Assembly: GCA_035487355.1 (NCBI GenBank)
Contig: DATHMF010000030.1
Location: 62,001 to 126,000, forward strand
DNA: 64,000 nt
Direction of reading: 5' to 3'
Source of the DNA: Terriglobales bacterium
GTDB lineage: Bacteria > Acidobacteriota > Terriglobia > Terriglobales > Acidobacteriaceae
Part shown: piece after piece, positions 35,864 to 43,712 of the stretch
Numbering within the stretch: position 1 is the stretch's first letter
Layout: every line of letters begins with the position of its first letter
Program-made: the position numbers and the translations under genes
The notes under the pieces: model-generated
The model's input: the letters and a program-made list of their open reading frames with translations, nothing else
Databases searched by the model: none
What the model was told of the DNA's origin: nothing

Positions 35864-36262
35864 TCAGTGCTGCTCGCCTCTGCGTCCGACGACGAATCTG
35901 ATCGAGGCCCCTGCGATGGTCACCACGCCGGCTGCCAGCATCACCCATTGAACATAATGCTTGTGCTGATGGAAGAGCTCCATTGCTGCGCCGCAGATTT
36001 CGATTCCTGCGACTACGCCCACGATAAACATTGCCAGGTGGTGGCGCTCGGACTCGAAGAGTTCGTAAATACCGGCAAGCACAAGCGCAATGCCTGCGAC
36101 AAGGCTCGCCCAAGCCAGGACTTTCGGCTCGGCAGACAGCATTCCGATTGCTTGCCATGCGACCGCCAAGCCGACGACAACGTGCGACATCGTCGGAATA
36201 CGCTGTGCTTGCTTACGCTTGGAAGTTCGGGCTGCATTGGTTGTGGTAGCTTTACTGGTCAT
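35864..36262 (-). CDS. Small four-helix membrane protein of unknown function
   Basis: 132 residues from ATG 36262 (ATG 36274 adds four residues; the frame reaches 36376 but its extra part looks non-coding). A basic N terminus (TSKRKQAQR) precedes four hydrophobic segments that include LVAGIALVLAGIYELF and GVVAGIEICGAAMELF. Glycine-rich helix faces suggest tight packing. I recognise no family. It lies between the DCC gene and the PspA locus on the same strand but is separated by hairpins. Confidence 0.6.
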   Translation of the reverse strand: MTSKATTTNAARTSKRKQAQRIPTMSHVVVGLAVAWQAIGMLSAEPKVLAWASLVAGIALVLAGIYELFESERHHLAMFIVGVVAGIEICGAAMELFHQHKHYVQWVMLAAGVVTIAGASIRFVVGRRGEQH

Positions 36263-36686
36263 TAAAGATCCCATCGAAAAAGATTCTTCAGTGCAGTCGC
36301 TGGTAAGAGGAACCTTCCCCATACCAGGTACTGGGCCACGAGCACAAATGGAATCCCCCACGCCGCCCCAAACCATCAGGTTTGATTATTACTTGCCCTG
36401 GCCGCGCTGAGGACTCCGATCTCAGAGAGAATCACGAAACCGCTCCACAGCAAACTGCAAGGGATGGCGACAACATCTTCCTGGTGGAAGACGACCCTGC
36501 GCTCCGGTTGGCCTGCCCACAGCAAAGATTCATTCTCCTGCAATCAGACTGAAATGCCGCTGCGTTTGTCATAGCTCTTCCTTCGGCAAAATACAGGTGG
36601 GCAGCCCACACTGAGACCTCAATGTTTAACTTCAAAGCGCGCGCGCTTGCCCTGATCGCGCCAGGGCAAGCAGGTTCACAGTTTAC
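36263..36686. other. Intergenic region with a strong hairpin
   Basis: 424 bases upstream of the small membrane protein. Open frames here look like noise. The hairpin CTTGCCCTG (36646-36654) / CAGGGCAAG (36662-36670) is 9 bp and perfect, 16 bases after the pspA stop on the minus strand. It lacks a T-tract but probably marks the end of the pspA transcript. Confidence 0.5.
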
Positions 36687-37355
36687 TCACGCCGTCAGGC
36701 TCTTGCGTGCCTTGATGTCGGCCAGCAGGCGCTCGATCTCACCCTCTTTTTCCATGGCGGCAAACTTGTCGTCCAGGGAATCGGTGTGCAGCTCGGCATG
36801 TGCCTGGCTGATGGCTTCATTGCGCATGGCCTGGTGCTTCATGCGGTCAAAGGTTGCTGTGCCCGAGCTGTTGCTGACCGCGAGCTGGGCTTCGCTGGCT
36901 TTCCTGACTGTTCGGGAACGGCGGTGCTGTGCGATCACCAACTCGCTCTTGGATTGCGCTTCGGCCAGCTTCTGTTCGAGCTTGTGAAAGGCCGTCTTCA
37001 GGTTCTCTACCTGCGTCTTCTGGTCGGCCACCTGTTGTAGAAAATTTTCTGCCATTTGTTTGTAGCTCATGGAACGCTCCAGCGCGGCCCGGGCCAGTTC
37101 GTCGTCTTTCTTGCGCTCGACGGCAAGCTCGGCTTTGTGCATCCACTCACTTGTCTTTTCTTCGTTTTCTTTCTGCTTCTTTTCCAGCAGGTGCTGGTCG
37201 GCAATGGCGATGGCCACCTGCGTCTTGACCTGCAGAAGCTGGTTCTGCATGTCCAAAATTACCTGCTTGATTAATTTTTCAGGGTCCTCGGCCTTTTCAA
37301 TCAGGTCATTCAGATTTGCCCGGATTAACGTTGCGACTCGCTCTAACAGTGCCAT
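36687..37355 (-). CDS. pspA: Phage shock protein A (PspA/IM30 family)
   Basis: 222 residues, AGGAG seven bases before the ATG. The protein is almost entirely alpha-helical coiled coil, with the family N terminus (LIRANLNDLIEKAEDPEKLIKQVI) that forms the membrane-binding amphipathic helix. PspA/IM30 proteins form ESCRT-III-like assemblies on the inner membrane and limit proton leakage during stress. It is the last gene of the flotillin/NfeD locus. Confidence 0.93.
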   Translation of the reverse strand: MALLERVATLIRANLNDLIEKAEDPEKLIKQVILDMQNQLLQVKTQVAIAIADQHLLEKKQKENEEKTSEWMHKAELAVERKKDDELARAALERSMSYKQMAENFLQQVADQKTQVENLKTAFHKLEQKLAEAQSKSELVIAQHRRSRTVRKASEAQLAVSNSSGTATFDRMKHQAMRNEAISQAHAELHTDSLDDKFAAMEKEGEIERLLADIKARKSLTA

Positions 37356-37369
37356 GATGTGCTCCTTCT

Positions 37370-37930
37370 TTTGGAAGAGAGCTGCCAGCTACTAGCTTCT
37401 AGCGGTATGAGTGGCTTGCAGCTCGATTTTTCCTCTTCGACTTGGGATCTTTGTGATCCATTGTCGTGGTTTAACAACGAATTTTGCCGTTGCATCATTT
37501 CAGTGATAGCTGCCGGCCACCAGGTACAGCTAGAAGCTAGTGACTGGCAGCTTAACTTCTCTTCTTCTTGTTCATACAAATTGTTCATACAAAAAATTCA
37601 GGTTCAATAATTTCGTCGATAACTGCTAGACCCAGATACAGCCAGAGGCTAGGAGCTAGTAGCTGGCTTTTTGCTCATCACAAAGCCCAGAGCCGCTCCT
37701 ATGGCCACGCCTACGCCGATACCAATCGGCAGCGCATGCATGGCTACTCCTACGGCTGATCCTATGCAAATTCCGATTGCCATTCCTGCACCAAATCTGC
37801 TTTTCGTCTTCATCATCCCCGTCCTTTTGATGGATTCCTTCTATACAAAGAATCTCGGTTACAAAATTTCAGTGATTGCTGCCAACCACCAACCACCAGA
37901 TACAGCTAGAAGCTAGTGGCTGGCAGCTTC
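37370..37930. repeat. Cluster of four related intergenic repeats (GCTGCC...AGCTAG...GGCAGC)
   Basis: Copies near 37379-37409 (reverse), 37497-37552, 37605-37668 and 37865-37926. The consensus contains ATTTCAGTGATAGCTGCC, CCACCAG, TACAGCTAGAAGCTAGTG and CTGGCAGCTT, with self-complementary ends. Two copies share an upstream block ATACAAA..AATTC.GGTT. They fill the gaps on both sides of the glycine-zipper gene, and one copy encodes its last codons and stop. Confidence 0.7.
37649..37816 (-). CDS. Small glycine-zipper membrane protein (55 residues)
   Basis: Starts at ATG 37816, with AAGGA five bases upstream (AAAAGGACGGGG then ATGATG), and stops at TAG 37649-37651. After a basic start (MMKTKSRFG), one long Gly/Ala/Val/Ile stretch with glycines every four residues (GMAIGICIGSAVGVA, GIGVGVAIGAALGFV) forms two short or one hairpin membrane helix. 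A polar SKKPATSS tail ends within a repeat. The ribosome site and codon pattern make it credible despite its size. It lies between the flotillin and PspA genes in the same direction. Confidence 0.7.
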   Translation of the reverse strand: MMKTKSRFGAGMAIGICIGSAVGVAMHALPIGIGVGVAIGAALGFVMSKKPATSS

Positions 37931-37933
37931 TTA

Positions 37934-39394
37934 TTACGCTCCCGCACCCTTGCCTTTAGGCAGGGAAGCGGGCGGGTCGTCGGGCTTCGGCGATTTATCT
38001 CCGATGGCACGTACTTTCGCGAAGAGTTCAGACATCTGCATTCCGCTCAGGGCTTCGAAGAGAGCAGGAACCTGGGCGGCGATTTTGGTCATGTCTCCGG
38101 TTATTTTGTTCATGCCGGCAGCGTTGCCGTCGCCGGTGGAAACAATGGTGATCTTGTCCACCTTCTGCAGCGGCGAGGCGAGCGCCTGCACGATATCCGG
38201 CAGGCTCGTGATGAGCTTATCCACCACCGCGGCCTGGTTGTACTCCTGGTAGGCCTCCGCCTTCACGTTCATGGCTCTGGCTTCCGCGTCACCCTTCTTG
38301 AAGATGATGTCGGCTTCAGCTTCGCCCTGTGCGCGCGTGGCGTTGGCGCTGCCCTCGGCTTCGGTGATCAGACGTTGACGCTCGGCTGAGGCCAGGGTCT
38401 CGATCCGTTGCCGTTCGATCTCAGCCGGCTTCAGGACGGTTGCAATCAACTCGTTTTCACGGCGAGCGATCTCAGCCTGTTGCACCTTGACCTGCTGCTC
38501 TTTTTCAATCTGCTGGATCTTGACCGCTTCCGCTGTGACCTGCTGCAGCATGATGTTGGTTTGGATTTCGTAGGCTTTATCGGCCTGCGCCTGCTGTTTC
38601 TTGATGGTTTCCAGGTAGGTGGCTTTCTTGATCTCCAGGTCGCGCTGCGCCTCCGATTGCTTGGCCATGGAGAGCGTCTCGGCCAGCACGCGCTCCTGGT
38701 CGGCCTGGGCCTTGGCGACAGCGGACTCGCGCTGAGCCTGGGCCCGTTTAATGGCGGTGTCGCGCTCCGCTTCGGCCGCGGCTACGTCGGCATCGCGCTT
38801 GATGCGGGCAATGTCGGGCCTGCCCATGTTGGTGATGTACTCGTTCTTATCGCGGACCTCCTTGATGGTGAACGAGATTACCTCCAGGCCCATCTTGTTT
38901 ACGTCTTTGGCGCAGGTGGCACGCATGCGGTCGGCCAGCATCTCCGGTTCTTTTACAATCTGTTCGACCGTAAGCTGCCCGATGATGCCGCGCAGGTGAC
39001 CCTCCATCGCCAAACGGATCAGGCCCTCACGCTGCTGCGGCGTCTTGCTGAGAAACTGCTCCGATGCCGTGCGGACGGAGATGGTATCGGACCTCACCTT
39101 GAGCTGTGCCACAGCCTCCACGGTTACCGCTACACCCTGATTGGTATAGAGGTCCTGCTGCGGCGCCACGTCAAACGACATCAACTCCAGTGACAGCACG
39201 CGAAAGTTTTCAAACACCGGAAAGATCACAGTGCCACTACCGATAATGATGCGCGGCCCGCGAAAACCGTAAACCACCAGCGCCTCGTTGGGAGCTGCTT
39301 TGCGATAAAGGTTGGCCAGCATTGTCATCAGCATGACGACGCACGCGAACATTCCCACCCCAATGACGATCCAAGACGGAAATCCAAAAATCAT
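37934..39394 (-). CDS. floT: Flotillin-family (SPFH) membrane scaffold protein
   Basis: 486 residues; AAGGAGG just upstream. An N-terminal membrane segment (about 7-28) precedes the SPFH/band-7 domain (about 30-210; APNEALVVYGFRGPRI) and a long coiled coil rich in Ala, Glu, Lys and Gln (about 210-390), then a C-terminal oligomerisation region. Flotillins organise membrane microdomains. Gene neighbourhood (NfeD/YuaF-like, PspA) matches the Bacillus yuaF-floT-type membrane-stress clusters. The C terminus ends with a Pro/Lys-rich tail (LPKGKGAGA). Confidence 0.93.
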   Translation of the reverse strand: MIFGFPSWIVIGVGMFACVVMLMTMLANLYRKAAPNEALVVYGFRGPRIIIGSGTVIFPVFENFRVLSLELMSFDVAPQQDLYTNQGVAVTVEAVAQLKVRSDTISVRTASEQFLSKTPQQREGLIRLAMEGHLRGIIGQLTVEQIVKEPEMLADRMRATCAKDVNKMGLEVISFTIKEVRDKNEYITNMGRPDIARIKRDADVAAAEAERDTAIKRAQAQRESAVAKAQADQERVLAETLSMAKQSEAQRDLEIKKATYLETIKKQQAQADKAYEIQTNIMLQQVTAEAVKIQQIEKEQQVKVQQAEIARRENELIATVLKPAEIERQRIETLASAERQRLITEAEGSANATRAQGEAEADIIFKKGDAEARAMNVKAEAYQEYNQAAVVDKLITSLPDIVQALASPLQKVDKITIVSTGDGNAAGMNKITGDMTKIAAQVPALFEALSGMQMSELFAKVRAIGDKSPKPDDPPASLPKGKGAGA

Positions 39395-39432
39395 AACTGC
39401 CTCCTTTCAAATAAAAGCTTCAAATAAAAGCT

Positions 39433-39996
39433 CTAACGGTTGCCCTTCTGTTCACGAACTTGTTTGATCCTGAAAGAGACCATCTCCAGGCCCATCTTGT
39501 CGATGTCAGCCGCACAGCTCTCGCGCATGTGGTCGGCCAGCTTCTCCGGCTCTTTGACAATCTGTTCTACGGTAAGGTGGGCGATGATGGTGCGCAGGCG
39601 GCTTTCCATCATCTGACGAATCAGCTCTTCACGCTGCTGCAGCGTCTTGGTAAGAAACCACTCGGCAGCGGCATGGATCGAGCTCGGGTTCGATTTCACC
39701 CTGACCTGGGCCACGGCATCCACAGCTACAATGGCTCCCTCGGAGGTATGCAGGTTCTGTTGCGGCGCCACCTCAAACGACATCAACTGCAGCGACAGCT
39801 TTTGATAATTTTCAACCAGGGGGAAAATCACGGTGCCTCCATCAACCACGATGCGCGATCCACGAAAGCCATACACGATGAGTGCCTCATTTGGTGCTGC
39901 TTTGCGATAAAGATTGGCCATGATTGCTATCAGCAAGAGAGCGCATGCTCCCATTCCAACCGCAATGACCATCCAAGATGGAAATCCCAAAACCAT
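39433..39996 (-). CDS. Truncated flotillin paralogue (membrane segment plus SPFH domain only)
   Basis: 187 residues. It aligns almost without gaps with the first ~185 residues of the flotillin gene that follows (shared FGFPSW/LGFPSW starts, NLYRKAAPNEAL, YGFRG, VEQIVKEPE) but stops at VREQKGNR where the coiled coil would begin. It appears to be a tandem partial duplication; 36 bases separate the two, containing a repeated TCAAATAAAAGCT. It retains a good start with GAGAACG upstream. It could cap or regulate flotillin oligomers, or be a decaying copy. Confidence 0.85.
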   Translation of the reverse strand: MVLGFPSWMVIAVGMGACALLLIAIMANLYRKAAPNEALIVYGFRGSRIVVDGGTVIFPLVENYQKLSLQLMSFEVAPQQNLHTSEGAIVAVDAVAQVRVKSNPSSIHAAAEWFLTKTLQQREELIRQMMESRLRTIIAHLTVEQIVKEPEKLADHMRESCAADIDKMGLEMVSFRIKQVREQKGNR

Positions 39997-40022
39997 AACT
40001 ACGTTCTCTGAAACTAAAGACT

Positions 40023-40658
40023 TTAGCTTTTCTCTTTCTCTTCACTGGCAATGCCGACGCCATGCTCATCGGCGAACTCCGCCCAGGGGCGCACAAAAGC
40101 AATGCCGTCTTCATACCGGGTCACTACCACTTCGGAATCCTTGGGGATGGCCCGGCCATCCTCGCTTTGCGCGCCAATCACACGGCGCGTCCCCTGCTGC
40201 TGATAAATCAGCTCACCCGTCCCTTTGGGACGTATGGAGACAGCCAAGGTTCCCACCACACCCACCATCTCGAAGTCAGAGGGGTCAAGTGGCGATTCAT
40301 ACCGTAGCAACACCTTCACGAGAAACCAGAACACGATGGCCGCACCACCCAGACCGGACATTGCCGAAGCCAGCAGCGCCAGCACAAACCAAATTGTGGA
40401 GTAATGGGTGAGCAAATAGCCCATGCCGCCGAACCAGCACAAAAACGCCATCATGGATGTCATGTTGAAGAACGGAATATCCAACGTGTGGCTCCCAGCC
40501 TTCGTCCCAAAGCGAAGATGTCCGCCGTGGTAATGGGCATGAAAGGGCAGGTGCCACCGCGCCGGCAGATGCAGATGAAAGGCGCCGGAGAACAGCGACA
40601 ATGCGCTCATTAGAAATCCAAAGAAAAAACAGACAAGGTAGAAGGTCTCCCAGTTCAT
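40023..40658 (-). CDS. NfeD/YuaF-like membrane protein
   Basis: 211 residues. Three hydrophobic segments (about 5-23, 70-90, 95-115) lead to a C-terminal OB-fold-like domain (about 130-200; GVVGTLAVSIRPKGTGEL, EVVVTRYEDGIAFVRPW), the NfeD/YuaF arrangement that partners flotillins. A His-rich loop (HLHLPARWHLPFHAHYHGGH) follows the first helix. The start overlaps the stop of the XRE gene as ATGA, so they are translationally coupled. Confidence 0.85.
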   Translation of the reverse strand: MNWETFYLVCFFFGFLMSALSLFSGAFHLHLPARWHLPFHAHYHGGHLRFGTKAGSHTLDIPFFNMTSMMAFLCWFGGMGYLLTHYSTIWFVLALLASAMSGLGGAAIVFWFLVKVLLRYESPLDPSDFEMVGVVGTLAVSIRPKGTGELIYQQQGTRRVIGAQSEDGRAIPKDSEVVVTRYEDGIAFVRPWAEFADEHGVGIASEEKEKS

Positions 40659-41194
40659 ACCGTCCTCCTTCCGTTTCCCGGCCCGTTACGGGGCTTGCTT
40701 CCCGCAATTCGGCCGTTGCTTCTTTCATACTCGGGCTTCAAAACCTGCAGCAGGCGCTCGGCAAGCTGCGGCGTCTCCAGAATGGCCGCCAGCAGCGCCA
40801 GGCACTTGCGCGAATCCTCGTGCTTGGCCAGTTCAAGCAGGGCGTGGCTTAACTGCGGATCGCGGCGAAAGCGCTCGGCCCCGTTGATCAGCCACAAATC
40901 CAGCTTGTCTTCCAGCGTGCTCAGGTTCGAGGTGAGCTCGGTGTGGAAGCCCTCGGGGTCATCCACCAGGTAACCGGGATGCACCTTGAAAAACTTTGCC
41001 AGCAGCATGCGCGTCGTGTTGGTCAAGTGCGGACGCGTGCCGTTCTCGATCTGCGAGAGATACGACTGGCTGATGTTTTTCTTCAATTCCTTGCTCATAG
41101 CTCGGGCCACCTCGGCCTGGGTCATCTCGCGGTCCAGCCCGCGAACAGCGCCCTCCATGGAGCGCAAGTAACGGATCTTTTCTCCCAATTTCAT
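40655..41194 (-). CDS. XRE-family helix-turn-helix regulator of the flotillin locus
   Basis: 179 residues. An N-terminal Cro/CI-type HTH (about 5-65) with MTQAEVARAMSKELKKNISQSYLSQIENGTR is clear. The C-terminal part is helical with no known ligand domain and ends in a basic Arg/Gly/Asn tail. It is placed between the PH-like and NfeD-like genes of the same operon. The two palindromes upstream of the operon are its likely binding sites. Confidence 0.88.
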   Translation of the reverse strand: MKLGEKIRYLRSMEGAVRGLDREMTQAEVARAMSKELKKNISQSYLSQIENGTRPHLTNTTRMLLAKFFKVHPGYLVDDPEGFHTELTSNLSTLEDKLDLWLINGAERFRRDPQLSHALLELAKHEDSRKCLALLAAILETPQLAERLLQVLKPEYERSNGRIAGSKPRNGPGNGRRTV

Positions 41195-41200
41195 GTGTTC

Positions 41201-41728
41201 CTATACTGCCTTGGCCTGCTGAATCGCGGCAGCCAACTCGCTCGCGTGCTGCGAGCCGATAAACACAGGCAAACCACTGTTCAGCTTGAGCTGTACGCCG
41301 CTCCTGCCGCTGATTACATAGGCCCATCCCTTGCGGCCGAGGCGCACTCCGTAGCCTCCATAGTCCAGGATCGGGCTGCTGTCTCGGGTGAAGACCTCGC
41401 GAATCTCAGTCAGCGGAATCGAACGCTGCCAGAATGGCGAGAACTTCAGCCTGATACCATTGCGATCTACCACCACCATCAGCCGGCAGGCAAAGACCAG
41501 CCAGACAGTCAGCAACGAGATCAACGTGATCACGGTTGCCATGAAAATCAGGGCCTGGTTGCTGAGCGGATGATTGCCCCAGGGAATGCCTCGAAAGATC
41601 TGTTGCCAGACTCCGAAGGCGAAGACCGCGGGCGCCACCAAGACCAGCAAAGCGATGGGAAACATTAGCCGCCGCCCAAATTGCTGCTCCTCCTGGAAGA
41701 GCACATTCGGGTTTGTAAAGTTATTCAT
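41201..41728 (-). CDS. PH-like membrane protein, first gene of the flotillin locus
   Basis: 175 residues from ATG 41728; a TTG at 41770 would extend into operator DNA and is rejected. Two transmembrane segments (about 22-42 and 57-80) precede a strand-rich cytosolic domain (VVDRNGIRLKFSPFWQRSIPLTEIREV), resembling bacterial PH-like or DUF6141-type proteins. The XRE gene starts six bases past its stop on the same strand. Function unknown; co-transcription with membrane-stress genes suggests a role in the membrane. Confidence 0.75.
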   Translation of the reverse strand: MNNFTNPNVLFQEEQQFGRRLMFPIALLVLVAPAVFAFGVWQQIFRGIPWGNHPLSNQALIFMATVITLISLLTVWLVFACRLMVVVDRNGIRLKFSPFWQRSIPLTEIREVFTRDSSPILDYGGYGVRLGRKGWAYVISGRSGVQLKLNSGLPVFIGSQHASELAAAIQQAKAV

Positions 41729-41731
41729 ATA

Positions 41732-41767
41732 ATTGCAAATTGCAATCAGTTTATTACAATTTGTAAT
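41732..41767 (-). promoter_or_regulatory. Pair of 15-bp palindromic operators 21 bp apart
   Basis: ATTGCAAATTGCAAT (41732-41746) and ATTACAATTTGTAAT (41753-41767) are each perfect palindromes about a central base, of the form ATTRCAA-N-TTGYAAT. Their centres are 21 bp apart, two DNA turns, so two dimers would bind one face. A TTGACT (-35-like on the minus strand) lies just upstream at 41770-41775. The likely binder is the XRE protein of this operon (autoregulation). Confidence 0.65.
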
Positions 41768-41929
41768 CAAGTCAATGGGATTTTAAGCTTTGTTTTCATA
41801 TATTTGAGGAGATGTTCGAAAATGGTGCCTTGGCTTGTTAGGGAACAGCTTTACTTTAGAGGTTGCGGACGAGATGCAGAATTAACCTAAATCCGCGTTA
41901 ATCCATGAAATCCGTGGTTTGCTTTTGTT

Positions 41930-42772
41930 CTACATCCCCGCTTCAATGCGGGCGCGGGGATCGAGGTAGTCGCGCAGGGTGTCCCCGATGAAGTTGAAGG
42001 CCAGCACCGCCAGCATGACAGCGGCGGCAGGGAAGAGCACAACGTGCGGCGCGTCGAACAGATGCGAGCGGCCATCGTTCAACATGGAGCCCCAACTGGG
42101 CACAGGCGGCGGCACGCCTAATCCAAGAAAACTCATGGTGGCTTCGGCCAGGACAGCTCCTGCCATGCCGATGGCCGCTTGCACGATGACCGGCTGGATC
42201 ATATTGGGAAGAATATGGCGCGTGATCACACGCCAGTCACTGGCGCCCAGGGCGCGGGCGGCTTCCACGAATTCTTTCTCGCGTGTGGCCAGCACCTGAG
42301 CGCGCACCAGCCGGGCGTACCCTACCCAGCCTCCGAGTGAGAGCGCCAGAATCAGGTTCCACAGCCCGGGGCCAAGAAAGGCGACGAAGGCAATGGCCAG
42401 CAGAATTCCGGGAAAGGAGAGAAAGGCGTTCATCACTACGACGTTGAAGAAGCGGTCAATGTACCCACCGTAGTATCCGGCGGTGCAGCCAAAGATCATC
42501 CCCAGCAAGAGCGAGGCGGCCACCACGCTCGAACCCACCATCATGGAGATGCGCGCGCCATAAATAACGCGCGATAAGATATCGCGTCCGAGTTCATCGG
42601 TTCCCATCCAATGTGAAAGCGAAGGAGGGGAGAGGCGCGTGGGAAGATCAATATGTGCCGGGTCCTGGGGAGCAATCCACGGGGCAAAGAGGGCAAAGAG
42701 GGCGAAGACGCAGATCATCCCCAGGCCAAAAGCAGCCAGCGGATTGCGGCGAATATTGTGAAGCATGCTCAA
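41930..42772 (-). CDS. Peptide/nickel-type ABC transporter permease (DppC/OppC family)
   Basis: 280 residues, six predicted transmembrane helices and the EAA loop EAARALGASDWRVITRHILPN that docks to the ATPase. The N-terminal LAPWIAPQDP segment and WMGTDELGRDILSRV are DppC/OppC signatures. The cognate DppB-type gene ends 11 bases upstream. Neither a solute-binding protein nor ATPases are adjacent, so substrate and full system lie elsewhere. Confidence 0.92.
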   Translation of the reverse strand: MSMLHNIRRNPLAAFGLGMICVFALFALFAPWIAPQDPAHIDLPTRLSPPSLSHWMGTDELGRDILSRVIYGARISMMVGSSVVAASLLLGMIFGCTAGYYGGYIDRFFNVVVMNAFLSFPGILLAIAFVAFLGPGLWNLILALSLGGWVGYARLVRAQVLATREKEFVEAARALGASDWRVITRHILPNMIQPVIVQAAIGMAGAVLAEATMSFLGLGVPPPVPSWGSMLNDGRSHLFDAPHVVLFPAAAVMLAVLAFNFIGDTLRDYLDPRARIEAGM

Positions 42773-42783
42773 GCGATTGCGTC

Positions 42784-43701
42784 CTACTGCCGAATTCTCG
42801 GGTTGGCCACCGAGTACAGCAAATCAGTCAAGAAATTCACTGCCAAATAGGTCAGGCCGATGGCGAGCACGCATCCCTGCACCAGGTAATAGTCGCGGGT
42901 GTTGATGGCCTGTACGGTGAGGCGTCCGATGCCGGGCCAGGAAAAAATGGTTTCGGTGACAATGGCTCCCGCCAACAGTGCACCAAATTGCAGCCCGACA
43001 ACGGTGAGCACCGGAATCATGGCGTTGCGCAGGGCATGACGATACACGACGACGCTCTCCGGCAGACCTTTGGCGCGGGCGGTGCGGATGTAATCCTGTC
43101 CTAGCTCTTCCAGCATGGCGGTGCGGATCATGCGTGTGAGAATAGCTGCCAGCGCGCCGCCCATGGTGATTGCAGGCAACACCAGATGCTCCCAGGTTTC
43201 CGATCCAGAGACTGGCAGCAAGCCCAGCTTAATGGCAAAAAATAAAATCAGGATTGGCCCCAGTGCAAAGTTGGGAAACGAGAGCCCCAGCAAGCTGATG
43301 AAGCTAAGAAGGCGGTCATCCCAGCGATTGCGCCGTGTTGCCGAGCGCACCCCTGCGGGAATGGAGAGCAGCACGGCCACGGCAAGCGCGGCCAGGGTCA
43401 AGCGTAGGGTCGCGGGATAGCGCTGCAGAATCAATCCGGTGACGCCTTGGTTGTAGCGCAGCGAGTGTCCCAGGTCGCCATGCAGCACACCGCGCCAATA
43501 ATTCAAATACTGGCGGCCGAGCGAGACATCGAGTCCGTAGGTATGACGCGCAGATTGAAGGTCGGCGCCGGCGGCGCCCTCTCCCAGCATCAACTGGATA
43601 GGATCGCCCGGGACAAGATGAATGAGCAGAAAAACGACAGACACAACCAGCCAGATCACTGGGATGGTATAAAGCAAACGCGTTGCAATGTACTTAAACA
43701 T
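42784..43701 (-). CDS. Peptide/nickel-type ABC transporter permease (DppB/OppB family)
   Basis: 305 residues. MFKYIATRLLYTIPVIWLVV, the HLVPGDP motif and an EAA-type loop (YIRTARAKGLPESVVVYRHALRN) identify the DppB/OppB branch. It forms the channel with the DppC-type partner immediately downstream. It lies 11 bases after the CorC-type gene, so all three may share a transcript, though function does not obviously connect them. Confidence 0.92.
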   Translation of the reverse strand: MFKYIATRLLYTIPVIWLVVSVVFLLIHLVPGDPIQLMLGEGAAGADLQSARHTYGLDVSLGRQYLNYWRGVLHGDLGHSLRYNQGVTGLILQRYPATLRLTLAALAVAVLLSIPAGVRSATRRNRWDDRLLSFISLLGLSFPNFALGPILILFFAIKLGLLPVSGSETWEHLVLPAITMGGALAAILTRMIRTAMLEELGQDYIRTARAKGLPESVVVYRHALRNAMIPVLTVVGLQFGALLAGAIVTETIFSWPGIGRLTVQAINTRDYYLVQGCVLAIGLTYLAVNFLTDLLYSVANPRIRQ

Positions 43702-43712
43702 GGGGTTTAGTT

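Noticed and set aside
37343..37588. 81-codon minus frame through the repeats
   Set aside because: Encoded by repeat DNA; not comparable to a protein.
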